Below are positions 1 through 7,438 of a stretch of 64,000 bases of DNA, piece by piece. Both the position numbers and the translations under genes were made by a program. The first letter of the stretch is position 1. Every line of letters starts with the position of its first letter. The stretch comes from an uncultured Eubacteriales bacterium (GTDB lineage: Bacteria > Bacillota > Clostridia > Oscillospirales > Oscillospiraceae). The notes beneath the pieces were generated by a model. It searched no databases, was not told the DNA's origin, and saw only the letters and a list, made by a program, of their open reading frames with translations. The stretch covers positions 5,172-69,171 of the forward strand of contig URNZ01000005.1 in assembly GCA_900549405.1 (NCBI GenBank), given 5' to 3'.

Positions 1-557
1 TTCTCGGCATAGCCGTTGTCCTGGGCCTCCTTCAGGGCCTGCTCAAAGGTCAGGCCAGCGCGGATCATCCGGGTGAGGATATAGTTGGTGGTGCCGTTGA
101 GGATGCCGGTGACCTGGGTCAGCTCGTTGGCGGCCAGGCAGGAGGTGAGGGGCCGCAGGATGGGGATGCCGCCACCCACGCTGGCCTCGAAGAGATAGCT
201 CACGCCGTGCTCCTTGGCCAGCTGAAGCAACTCATAGCCGTGGGTGGCCACCAGCTCCTTGTTAGAGGTGACCACGCTCTTGCCCGCCTTCAGGGCCCGG
301 GTGGTAAAGTCCAGGGCGATCTTGGCGCCGCCGATGGTCTCCACCACGATGTCCACCTCGGGGTCGTTCTCGATGACGGAGAAGTCCTTCACAAAGCAGT
401 CCTTATAGGGGCTGTCGGGGAAGTCCCGCACGTCCAGGATGTATTTCAGGCGGAGCAGATCGTCCACCCGCTGGTCAATGAGACCGCCGTTTTTCGTCAG
501 CACCTCGGCCACGCCGGAGCCCACGGTGCCAAAACCCAAAATCGCTACGTTTACCAT
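1..557 (-). CDS. hom: Homoserine dehydrogenase (3' end beyond window)
   Basis: Homoserine dehydrogenase reduces aspartate semialdehyde to homoserine, the step leading to threonine and methionine. Only about 185 N-terminal residues are present; the gene runs off the left edge of the window. The N-terminus is a Rossmann nucleotide-binding fold (GFGTVGSGV at residues 8-16). Further on are the family segments TSNKELVATHG (near residue 100), EASVGGGIPI and NGTTNYIL. The ATG start is preceded by AGGTGA at good spacing. It follows the ACT-domain gene on the same strand by 66 bases, and both probably share the promoter at 1133-1161. Pairing an ACT regulator gene with hom is common in Firmicutes, which supports the assignment. 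Confidence 0.93.
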   Translation of the reverse strand, partial: MVNVAILGFGTVGSGVAEVLTKNGGLIDQRVDDLLRLKYILDVRDFPDSPYKDCFVKDFSVIENDPEVDIVVETIGGAKIALDFTTRALKAGKSVVTSNKELVATHGYELLQLAKEHGVSYLFEASVGGGIPILRPLTSCLAANELTQVTGILNGTTNYILTRMIRAGLTFEQALKEAQDNGYAE

Positions 558-623
558 TGCATTCACCTCATAGTTTCTGTGTCTTGCGGTCAGGCCGTCC
601 GGCCCGCCGCGGAAAGCCGGGGG

Positions 624-1064
624 TTATCCGGCCAGTATCTCGCACTTGAGCACCCCGGGGCTGGCCTTGGCGTCCCCCAGGACCTCCTCCAGAGAGCGGC
701 GGAGGGTGGAGGTCTCCGCCGTCATGGTGACCACGGCGCAGCCGTTGGCGGGGATGTTCTGGTTGATGGTGAGGATATTCACGCCCGTCCCGGCGAACAC
801 GTTCAGCACGCCGGATAAGATACCCGGCTCATCCTTCAGCAGGATCTGGAACGTGACGATGCGCCCGTGGAGCATGTCGTTGAAGGGGCGGACAGAGTCC
901 TTATACTTATAAAAGGCGCTGCGGCTGATGCCCACGGCCCGGGTGGCCCCGTTCACGGTGGTCTCCTCCCCGGTCTCCAGCAGGCGCTTGGCCTCGGCCA
1001 CCTTGCGGAAAATTTCGGGCATGGCGTCGGCCTCTACGATGAAATACTTTGCCGGCGTGTTCAT
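624..1064 (-). CDS. ACT domain-containing protein, PheB/UPF0735 family
   Basis: This 146-residue protein has a short N-terminal part with a helix-turn-helix-like stretch (ATRAVGISRSAFYKYKD, about 41-57). A C-terminal ACT domain (about 70-145) contains the glycine turn DEPGILSGVLNVFAGTGVN that usually binds an amino acid. The length and layout match the PheB/UPF0735 family, often encoded beside hom or thr genes. The start has a strong GGAGGAGAGG site. The likely role is amino-acid-responsive control of the aspartate-family pathway; no catalytic domain is present. The exact ligand is unknown. Confidence 0.85.
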   Translation of the reverse strand: MNTPAKYFIVEADAMPEIFRKVAEAKRLLETGEETTVNGATRAVGISRSAFYKYKDSVRPFNDMLHGRIVTFQILLKDEPGILSGVLNVFAGTGVNILTINQNIPANGCAVVTMTAETSTLRRSLEEVLGDAKASPGVLKCEILAG

Positions 1065-1132
1065 GGCCTCTCCTCCAGTCTACTCGCCCTGCGTGTCCGT
1101 GTTGCGCGGGCATTTGTTTTCCGATTTGGACT

Positions 1133-1161
1133 ATTGTAACACAGGTCTGGGATGGGCGCAA
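1133..1161 (-). promoter_or_regulatory. SigA-type promoter for ACT gene and hom
   Basis: Read on the minus strand, TTGCGC (1156-1161) is followed after 17 bases by TACAAT (1133-1138), about 70 bases upstream of the ACT-domain gene start. The spacing is ideal and the -10 box matches consensus at five of six positions. Confidence 0.6.
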
Positions 1162-1292
1162 CGGTTACTTTCCCCAACGAGTGTAAAAAAATTCAGCCGA
1201 ATTTGGTCCCCTTCCGTCGAATTGTACAACGCCACACGAAAACACTTGTTTTTGTGGAAGCGACAAGCGGCAGAGCGGCGTCTGGGCCGCTT

Positions 1293-1341
1293 GGCTCCCC
1301 TGAAAGGGGAGCTGGCACGGCGCAGCCGTGACTGAGAGGTC
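1293..1341. repeat. Dispersed palindromic element, copy 1
   Basis: Two consecutive stem-loops (CTCCCCT/AGGGGAG, then CACGGC/GCCGTG) end in TGAGAGGTC. The same two-hairpin layout with TGAGGGAT at the end recurs at 34596-34641 between fabH and fabK. No coding potential is seen. The 1065-1422 gap otherwise holds only the promoter at 1133-1161 and the terminator at 1364-1395. Confidence 0.6.
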
Positions 1342-1363
1342 ACCCCCGCAGGGCAAAACTAAA

Positions 1364-1395
1364 GCCCTCCGTCTGGTTTTCCCCAAACGGAGGGC
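1364..1395. terminator. Bidirectional terminator-like hairpin 3' of the PBP gene
   Basis: A GC-rich hairpin pairs GCCCTCCGT with ACGGAGGGC around a TTTTCCCC-containing loop, flanked by AAA on the left and TTTT on the right. It lies just beyond the stop codon of the penicillin-binding protein gene, which reads towards it on the minus strand. Confidence 0.7.
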
Positions 1396-1422
1396 CTTTT
1401 GTGGATGATAAACGTGTCTGCC

Positions 1423-4104
1423 TCACCCAATGTCCTGAGAGGGGGGCTGTTCCGGCGTGGTGGGCTGGGTCTGTCCACCGGTGGTTCCGCCGGAGTGGTT
1501 CCCGCCGGGCTCGGTGGGCGTGACGGGTTCCGTGCTGGAGTCGGAGGGATCGGTGACGGAGCTGTCCGGGTCACTCGGGTCGGCGGGCTCGGGGTCGGGG
1601 ACCACAGAGCTGGAGGTGTGGACGTCGCAGCTGCCGTGGGCTTCCACCACGCTCTTGCGGTACATGTTGTCGTTTGCGGTGGCGGTGCCGATCTGCTTGC
1701 GGTCATAGTCGGGCAGGCACATGGTGACGATGCTGTCCTCCGGGCAGTGCTCCCCGGCCAGGTGATAGAGCCCGGTGGGGTTGCCGTTGGAGTCCAGGAT
1801 GGGGGAGTCCTTGCACATGCGCACCACGCTGTTGGCGGTGTGGACGGTGCAGGCTCCGGTAGGCACGTCGCTCTGGAAGACGGAGTCGCTGGCGGCCCGG
1901 CTGCCCCGGGGGTCCATGGCGCAGTATTCAGTGGCCAGCATACCGCTGTCCAGACAGTACTGAACGCTCTTCAGGCCGTTGGCAGAGAAGAAGGACTTGT
2001 TGTCCAGCCCCTGGTGGACCTGGCTCATCACCTTTTTCCACAGCTGGGCGGCGGGGTTGCCCGAGGTGCGCATCTTCTCGTTCTGGTCATAGCCGGTCCA
2101 CACGGCGGCGGTGTAATAGGGGGTGTAGCCCACGAACCAGCGGTCATAGTTCTGGCTGGTGGTACCCGTCTTACCGGCGGCGGTCATGTTGGACAGGGCG
2201 GCCTCATAGCCCGTTCCGCTGGTGACCACGTCCCGGAGCATGGAGTTCATATAATAGGCGGTGGATTCTTTAATGACGGGCTCCTGCACGCTGCTGTTGT
2301 CCAGCAGGACCTTGCCCGTGCTGTCCTCCACCCGGGTATAGGTGCGGGAATAGGTGTAAACGCCCTTGTTGGGGAAGGTGGCATAGGCCTCGGCCATGTC
2401 ACGGGTACACACGCCCTTGGTCAGACCGCCCATGGCCAGGGGGGCCACGTCGATGTCGCTGCTCACCTTGCCGTTTTTGGAGATCATGGAGTCCACCAGG
2501 TCGATGTGATACTGGTTCTGGACGAAGTTGAAGCTCTCCTGGGGGGTGACCATGTCGGCCAGCAGACGCACGGCGATGGTGTTCACCGAGTGGGTCAGGC
2601 CGCTGCGGACGGTAGTCAAGCCCTTATACCGGGCCGCGCCGGAGTTGATGGGCCAGCCGGTGCCGTTGCTGTCGTTATAGGGGTAGTCGTCCACCACCGT
2701 GATGGGGGAGACCTTGCCCAGCTCCAGGGCCGGGGAGTAGACGGACAGGGGCTTTAAGGACGAGCCCGGCTGCCGCTGGGCGGTGTTGGCGTAGTTGTTC
2801 AGCAGGTTCTGGGTCTTCTCCCCGAACTGGCCAACGATGGCCACCACGTCGCCGGTGGAGTTGTCGATGATGGTGATGGAGGACTGCATGTCGTTGCCCC
2901 GGGCGGAGGTATAGTTCAGGTTGGCCCGGTTGGAATAGACCTCCTCGGCGATGGCCTGGATCTTGGGGTCGATGCAGGTGTAGATGCGCAGACCGCCCCG
3001 GCTGAGCAGCTGGGCCACCCGCTTGTCGGACAGGTCGTATTTCTCCTTCAGGTCCTGCTTCACGTCGGACAGGACGGTCTCCTCATACCAGGAATAGACC
3101 TCCTGCTCGCTGGAGGCGGCGTTGCCGCCCCGGACGAAGACCAGCTCCTCGGCCACGGCCTGGTCGTGTTCCTCCTGGGTGATCATGCCCTGGGCGAGCA
3201 TCTGGTCCAGCACGTTCTCCTGCCGCCACTTGTTCCACTGCTTGGCGGTCCACACTTCGCCCTCCTTGTTCTTCACCCGGGCCAGGGAATAGGGGCCGTA
3301 GCGGGAGGGGTTGTTGGTGATGGAAATGAGGCTGGCGCACTCGGCCAGGTCCAGCTCGGACACGGACTTGCCGAAATAGGTGTAGGCGGCGGAACCCACC
3401 CCCTCGCACCGGCTGCCCAGGGGAATGACGTTGAGGTACCAGGTGATGGTGTCCTCTTTCGAGTTGTTCTGGGTGAAGCGCAGGGCACGGACGATCTCGG
3501 TGATCTTGCGCTTGACGGTGGTCTCGTTATAGCCGGTGAGGTTTTTGATGAGCTGCTGGGTGATGGTGGAGCCGCCGGAGATGTCCCCGCCGGTGAACAT
3601 GTCCAGCACGGCCTTGGACGTGCGCTTCCAGTCCACGCCGGAGTGGGACCAGAACCGCTTGTCCTCGATGGCCACGGCGGCGTTGATCAGATTCTGGGGG
3701 ATGTCGTCATAGTCCACCCAGATGGAGCTGGTGTCGCTGAGGAGGGTGACCAGCTCCTTGTCCTCCCCGGTGTCCGGGTCGGTGTAATACATCACGCTGT
3801 TCTGCCCCAGGGTGAAGTCGTCCAGGCTCAGGTCGGCCATGGGGAAGATCACCGTTTTGATATACACGGCGGCAAAGCAGCACAGAATGGCCCCCGTACA
3901 CAGGAACACCAGCAGCAGAGTGCCCAGGATAAAGGACAGCCGTCCGTGCTCCCGGCGGCCCCGGCGGGGACGGCGGGCGTGGCTCTGCCGCAGCGCGGCT
4001 CTGCGGCCGCCGTGGGTGTGCTCCGCCTCCCGGCTGGGATGGCGGCGGGGGGGATAGTCGCTGTTTTCATAAAGCGAGCGGTCGGAATGATACTGATCTG
4101 ACAC
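1423..4104 (-). CDS. Class A penicillin-binding protein (PBP1A type)
   Basis: This is a bifunctional peptidoglycan synthase, 893 residues. A basic cytoplasmic N-terminus (about 1-60) precedes one membrane helix. A GT51 glycosyltransferase domain follows, with AAVAIEDKRFWSHSGVD and GGSTITQQLIKNLTG. The transpeptidase domain has the three penicillin-binding motifs SSLK (in PGSSLKPL), SVN (in THSVNTIAV) and KTGTT. The C-terminus is a Pro/Ser/Thr/Asp-rich tail of about 60 residues. The open frame continues far upstream to 5016, but GTG at 4104 is preceded by GGAGGT at ideal spacing, and the residues upstream of it are not PBP-like. The promoter is at 4226-4253. Confidence 0.92.
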   Translation of the reverse strand: MSDQYHSDRSLYENSDYPPRRHPSREAEHTHGGRRAALRQSHARRPRRGRREHGRLSFILGTLLLVFLCTGAILCCFAAVYIKTVIFPMADLSLDDFTLGQNSVMYYTDPDTGEDKELVTLLSDTSSIWVDYDDIPQNLINAAVAIEDKRFWSHSGVDWKRTSKAVLDMFTGGDISGGSTITQQLIKNLTGYNETTVKRKITEIVRALRFTQNNSKEDTITWYLNVIPLGSRCEGVGSAAYTYFGKSVSELDLAECASLISITNNPSRYGPYSLARVKNKEGEVWTAKQWNKWRQENVLDQMLAQGMITQEEHDQAVAEELVFVRGGNAASSEQEVYSWYEETVLSDVKQDLKEKYDLSDKRVAQLLSRGGLRIYTCIDPKIQAIAEEVYSNRANLNYTSARGNDMQSSITIIDNSTGDVVAIVGQFGEKTQNLLNNYANTAQRQPGSSLKPLSVYSPALELGKVSPITVVDDYPYNDSNGTGWPINSGAARYKGLTTVRSGLTHSVNTIAVRLLADMVTPQESFNFVQNQYHIDLVDSMISKNGKVSSDIDVAPLAMGGLTKGVCTRDMAEAYATFPNKGVYTYSRTYTRVEDSTGKVLLDNSSVQEPVIKESTAYYMNSMLRDVVTSGTGYEAALSNMTAAGKTGTTSQNYDRWFVGYTPYYTAAVWTGYDQNEKMRTSGNPAAQLWKKVMSQVHQGLDNKSFFSANGLKSVQYCLDSGMLATEYCAMDPRGSRAASDSVFQSDVPTGACTVHTANSVVRMCKDSPILDSNGNPTGLYHLAGEHCPEDSIVTMCLPDYDRKQIGTATANDNMYRKSVVEAHGSCDVHTSSSVVPDPEPADPSDPDSSVTDPSDSSTEPVTPTEPGGNHSGGTTGGQTQPTTPEQPPSQDIG

Positions 4105-4225
4105 GTTGTTACCTCCAGTCGGGCGCGGCAAGCCGCCCTCGACGGTCATGTTGAACGGAAAGAACGAAACTTTCCAGGGTCCCTTTGTCCCAGCTGCCCA
4201 AAACAGCAGCAAAAAGACAAATAAC

Positions 4226-4253
4226 ATTATACCATATTTTACTCGTTTGTCCA
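4226..4253 (-). promoter_or_regulatory. SigA-type promoter for the PBP gene
   Basis: Minus-strand TGGACA (4248-4253), a 16-base spacer and a perfect TATAAT (4226-4231) lie about 120 bases upstream of the GTG start. Confidence 0.65.
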
Positions 4254-4274
4254 CTGTTAGCTGAAATCGAGGTG

Positions 4275-4315
4275 GAATCCTCCAGCCGTCGCCTGCGGCG
4301 ATGCCTGGAGGATTC
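4275..4315. repeat. Long perfect hairpin between divergent promoters
   Basis: GAATCCTCCAG (4275-4285) pairs with CTGGAGGATTC (4305-4315), and CGCC/GGCG forms an inner stem. No T-tract follows on either side, so it is not an obvious terminator. It sits between the divergent PBP and S-layer promoters and could be an operator or a dispersed palindrome. Confidence 0.5.
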
Positions 4316-4345
4316 TCCCGATTCCCCCAAATCCCTCTTTCCCCA

Positions 4346-4374
4346 TTGCAATGCTCCCAAAACTGAGATATAAT
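4346..4374 (+). promoter_or_regulatory. SigA-type promoter for the leader ORF / SLH gene
   Basis: TTGCAA (4346-4351), a 17-base spacer and a perfect TATAAT (4369-4374) predict a start near 4381, about 20 bases before the 14-codon ORF. No second convincing promoter is visible before the SLH gene at 4610. Confidence 0.65.
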
Positions 4375-4401
4375 AACAGGCAGAAAAAGGAGTTGACGGC
4401 A

Positions 4402-4446
4402 ATGGGCTGCGCGGGCTACACTGAAGCAAGCAAGCAAGCAGAGTAA
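4402..4446 (+). CDS. Putative 14-residue leader peptide (MGCAGYTEASKQAE)
   Basis: A tiny ORF starts with ATG behind an AAAAAGGAG ribosome binding site, just downstream of a strong promoter. Its second half is encoded by four AAGC tetranucleotides (4424-4439). Its stop codon lies within the first terminator-like hairpin (4438-4467). This position suggests either a translated leader controlling read-through into the surface-protein gene at 4610, or an independent short transcript. Function is unknown. Coding status rests on the ribosome binding site and context only. Confidence 0.45.
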   Translation: MGCAGYTEASKQAE

Positions 4447-4467
4447 AGCAGTGCTCTGCCCTTTTTT
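4438..4467 (+). terminator. Terminator-like hairpin 1 in SLH leader
   Basis: GCAGAG (4438-4443) pairs with CTCTGC (4454-4459) across a 10-base loop, followed by C and six Ts (4462-4467). It overlaps the last codons of the leader ORF, so a ribosome stalled or terminating there would affect folding. Confidence 0.55.
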
Positions 4468-4496
4468 GCTGTCCAAAAGTTTATACAGACGACCAC

Positions 4497-4548
4497 AAGA
4501 GACGTTTTTGAACATGGAGTGACCATGCTTAGAATGCGTCTCTTTTTT
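4497..4548 (+). terminator. Terminator-like hairpin 2 in SLH leader
   Basis: AAGAGACG (4497-4504) pairs with CGTCTCTT (4537-4544), followed by a T-run. An inner hairpin CATGG/CCATG (4513-4527) sits inside the loop. It stands 62 bases before the SLH gene start with no clear promoter in between. Confidence 0.6.
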
Positions 4549-4609
4549 GCGCCCATGGAGAGACCGGGCTGGCCCTTGCCAGCGAAACAATAGAAACGGA
4601 GGAAACGAC

Positions 4610-6352
4610 ATGAAGAAAAAACTCTTGTCCCTTCTGCTGTCATGTGCACTGTGCCTGACGCTGCTGCCTGCGGCGGCGCTGGCGGCGGACGGGACAACTG
4701 CGAAAGTGACCACGGCGGACGAATTGACCGCCGCAGTGACAGAGAAAACAGTGTCCACCATTAAGCTGGGGGCGGATATTAACGTCACCAGCACCATTGG
4801 CATCAGACGCACCGTCAACCTCGACCTGAACGACCATGTACTGAGAATGACCGGTGATGGCAATGTCATTGAGGTCGGGAATGGTGGCGATTTGACGCTG
4901 GTGGACGATGCACAGACGAAGACACCAAAGTACTTTGACAGGGGAGACAATGGTCTGTGGACGCTGCGGACGGATGATACTGAAACAGAATATACCATTA
5001 CTGGCGGCGTCATCACCGGCGGTAAGAGTAAAACTGCCGCCGGTTACCGCACCGGAGGTGGTGTGGATGTGTATGGCGGTACGTTCACCATGACCGGCGG
5101 CAGCATCGTGGGCTGCGTAGCGACTGGCGACGCCCACTTGGGCAGCAGCGGCGGCGGTGTGTGTGCAGAGGACGGTACTTTTTATGACGAAGTGATAAAT
5201 CGCGGTACGATCAGGAATGGCACCTTCGATGGCGCGGTGACGAATGTCTACGATGGTACCATCAGCGGCGGTACATTTAACGGGGAGCTGACGAATCACG
5301 GAACCATCGCCGACAGCGCTTACGTCACCGTGACCTTTGATTTAAAGGACGGCAGTGACGCGGCAGCGCAGAAGGTGGTAAAGGGACAGAAGGTCGCTGA
5401 GCCCAATGACGTTGCCAAGGAGGGGTATACGCTCGCATGGTGTGCGGACGAGGACTGCACCCAAACGTATGATTTCGATACCCCCGTGACAGCGGATGTG
5501 ACCCTCTATGCCAAGTGGACGGCCAACAGCTCCGGCGGCTCTTCCGGCGGCGGCGGTAGCCGCAACAACAGCTACGCCGTGTCTACCCCTAAGGCGGATA
5601 ACGGCAGCGTCACCGTGAACAACGGCAGCACCGCCAAGAAGGGCGACACCGTGACCATCACCGTGAAGCCCGACGAGGGTTATGAGATCGACAAGGTGAC
5701 TGTGACCGACAGCAAGGGCAACAGCATCACCGTGACCGACAAGGGCGATGGCAAGTTCAGCTTCGTGATGCCAGACAGCAAGGTTGACGTGAAGGCGACC
5801 TTCGTGAAATCCGAGGTCAAGCCCGACCAGCCCAGCAAGACTGCCTTCGTGGACGTGCCTGAAAACAGCTGGTATGCCGATGCCGCCGACTTTGTGGCCC
5901 AGCGGGGCCTGATGTCCGGCGTGGGCGAGAACCTGTTCGGCGGCGGCCAGAACACGACCCGCGCCATGCTGATGACCATCCTGGCCCGCATGGACGGCCA
6001 GGACGTGACTGGCGGCGCAACCTGGTATGAGAAGGCCATGAATTGGGCCAAGCAGACCGGCGTGTCCGATGGCACTATGCCCGAGGTGAACATCACCCGG
6101 GAGCAGCTGGCCACCATGCTGTATAGCTACGCCAAGCTGAAGGGTGTCGACACCACCCAGGGCGGCATGGCCGTGCGGGAGTTCAACGACTACGACAGCA
6201 TCTCCGCCTGGGCCAATCAGTCCATGGCCTGGGCCGTGAATGCTGGCATCCTGTCTGGCCGGGGCAACAACACCCTGGCTCCCACAGCTGGCGCCACCCG
6301 TGCCGAAATGGCCGTGATGCTCCAGCAGTTTGTGGGGCTGATGGAGAAGTAA
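4610..6352 (+). CDS. S-layer homology domain surface protein with InlB-type repeat
   Basis: This is an exported cell-wall-attached protein, 580 residues. It has a signal peptide (MKKKLLSLLLSCALCLTLLP, cleavage near residue 25 after ALA). A Gly/Thr-rich region (about 26-238) resembles beta-helix repeats (GGVITGGK, GGTFTMTGGSIVG). A Listeria-Bacteroides/InlB B-type repeat covers about 240-305 (VTFDLKDG to LYAKWTA). After a Gly/Ser linker comes a second beta domain (about 325-402) and three SLH motifs (about 410-580) that would bind secondary cell wall polymer. The ATG at 4610 has a GGAGG site; an in-frame upstream ATG at 4547 would lack one and precede the signal peptide. Its ligand is unknown. 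Confidence 0.88.
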   Translation: MKKKLLSLLLSCALCLTLLPAAALAADGTTAKVTTADELTAAVTEKTVSTIKLGADINVTSTIGIRRTVNLDLNDHVLRMTGDGNVIEVGNGGDLTLVDDAQTKTPKYFDRGDNGLWTLRTDDTETEYTITGGVITGGKSKTAAGYRTGGGVDVYGGTFTMTGGSIVGCVATGDAHLGSSGGGVCAEDGTFYDEVINRGTIRNGTFDGAVTNVYDGTISGGTFNGELTNHGTIADSAYVTVTFDLKDGSDAAAQKVVKGQKVAEPNDVAKEGYTLAWCADEDCTQTYDFDTPVTADVTLYAKWTANSSGGSSGGGGSRNNSYAVSTPKADNGSVTVNNGSTAKKGDTVTITVKPDEGYEIDKVTVTDSKGNSITVTDKGDGKFSFVMPDSKVDVKATFVKSEVKPDQPSKTAFVDVPENSWYADAADFVAQRGLMSGVGENLFGGGQNTTRAMLMTILARMDGQDVTGGATWYEKAMNWAKQTGVSDGTMPEVNITREQLATMLYSYAKLKGVDTTQGGMAVREFNDYDSISAWANQSMAWAVNAGILSGRGNNTLAPTAGATRAEMAVMLQQFVGLMEK

Positions 6353-6370
6353 GAACAAGCAATAACATGA

Positions 6371-6406
6371 ACACCCCCTGGCGGCTGGTTGGCTGCCAGG
6401 GGGTGT
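6371..6406. terminator. Hairpin between convergent SLH gene and argF
   Basis: ACACCCCCTGGC pairs with GCCAGGGGGTGT around a short loop and is followed by TGGTTGTTTT on the plus strand. It sits 18 bases after the SLH stop and can serve both converging transcripts. Confidence 0.7.
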
Positions 6407-6430
6407 TGGTTGTTTTGGGGACGGAGAAAC

Positions 6431-6470
6431 GGATTGCCACGTCGGGCGTTGCCCCCCTCGCAATGACGGG
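6431..6470. repeat. Short intergenic palindrome-like element
   Basis: GGATTGCCACGTCGG and CCCTCGCAATGACGGGG carry complementary ATTGC / GCAAT ends. The arrangement resembles short dispersed elements I recall from related gut Clostridia, but only one copy is seen here. It lies between the terminator at 6371-6406 and the argF stop. Confidence 0.4.
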
Positions 6471-6485
6471 GGCTACGATGGGGGG

Positions 6486-7409
6486 TTAGTCCTCTTTGTT
6501 TTTCATCAGCAGGTACATGACGGCCTTTTGGGCGTGGAGCCGGTTCTCGGCCTCGTCGAAGATCTCCTGGGCGTGGGCCTCGAAGACGTCGGCGGTGATC
6601 TCCTCCCCACGGTGGGCGGGCAGGCAGTGCTGCACCATGCAGTCGGGGTGGGCCAGGTCCATCAGCTCTTGGTTGATCTGATAGCCCTCAAAGGCCTTGG
6701 CGCGGATGGCACGCTCCTCCTCCTGACCCATGGAGGCCCACACGTCGGTGAACACCACGTCTGCGTCCACGGCAGCATCCTTGGGGGCGCGGTGGAGGGA
6801 GAACTTGAAGCTGGGGTCGCTGTGGGCAAAGTCCAGCACCTGCTGGTCGGGGTCATAGCCCTCGGGGCAGGCCACGGCCACCTCCATGCCGCACTTCAGA
6901 CCGCCCACGATGAGGGAGTTGGCCATGTTGTTGCCGTCGCCGATGTAGCACATTTTCAAGCCCTCCAGAACGGCCTTGTGCTCCCGCACGGTCATCAGGT
7001 CGGCCAGCACCTGGCAGGGGTGGCAGAAGTCGGTCAGGCCGTTGATGATGGGGATGGTGGTGAAGCGGGCCAGCTCCTCCACCTCCTCCTGGGCGAAGGT
7101 GCGGATCATAATGCCGTCGCAGTAGCGGTCCAGCACCCGGGCGGTGTCCTCCACAGGCTCGCCCCGGCCGATCTGGCTCTCCTTGCCGGACAGGAACAGG
7201 GCGTGGCCGCCCAGCTGGAACATGCCCGTCTCAAAGGAGACGCGGGTGCGGGTGGAGTTCTTCTCAAAGATCATGGCCAGGGTCTTGCCATGGAGATAGT
7301 CGTGGACGATGCCGTGCTTCTGGTTATATTTCAGCTGGTCCGCCGTGTTCAGGATGTTCAGAATGTCCTCCTTGGACAGGTCCAGCAGCTTTAACAGGTC
7401 TTTCTGCAT
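6486..7409 (-). CDS. argF: Ornithine carbamoyltransferase
   Basis: This enzyme condenses ornithine with carbamoyl phosphate to citrulline in arginine synthesis. At 307 residues it has the usual length. The carbamoyl-phosphate loop STRTR is near residue 55, the HPCQ motif is in GLTDFCHPCQVLADLMT, and the ornithine-side motif HCLPAHRGEE is near residue 262. GGGAGG precedes the ATG. It is the last gene of the arg cluster, 29 bases after argD. Confidence 0.97.
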   Translation of the reverse strand: MQKDLLKLLDLSKEDILNILNTADQLKYNQKHGIVHDYLHGKTLAMIFEKNSTRTRVSFETGMFQLGGHALFLSGKESQIGRGEPVEDTARVLDRYCDGIMIRTFAQEEVEELARFTTIPIINGLTDFCHPCQVLADLMTVREHKAVLEGLKMCYIGDGNNMANSLIVGGLKCGMEVAVACPEGYDPDQQVLDFAHSDPSFKFSLHRAPKDAAVDADVVFTDVWASMGQEEERAIRAKAFEGYQINQELMDLAHPDCMVQHCLPAHRGEEITADVFEAHAQEIFDEAENRLHAQKAVMYLLMKNKED

Positions 7410-7438
7410 GATAAACGCCTCCCGGTGATTTTTTCAGC

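Noticed and set aside
1399..2757. 452-codon plus-strand frame opposite the PBP gene
   Set aside because: Val/Gly/His-rich translation typical of the antisense of a GC-rich gene; no ribosome site and no recognisable domain.
4381..4609. Known riboswitch or T-box in the SLH leader
   Set aside because: No T-box AGGGUGG-type sequence, cyclic-di-GMP core or other class I can recognise; only hairpins and a short ORF are supported.
4105..5016. N-terminal extension of the PBP frame up to 5016
   Set aside because: The extra 300 residues are antisense to the SLH gene and leader, are not PBP-like, and the GTG at 4104 has an ideal ribosome site and its own upstream promoter.
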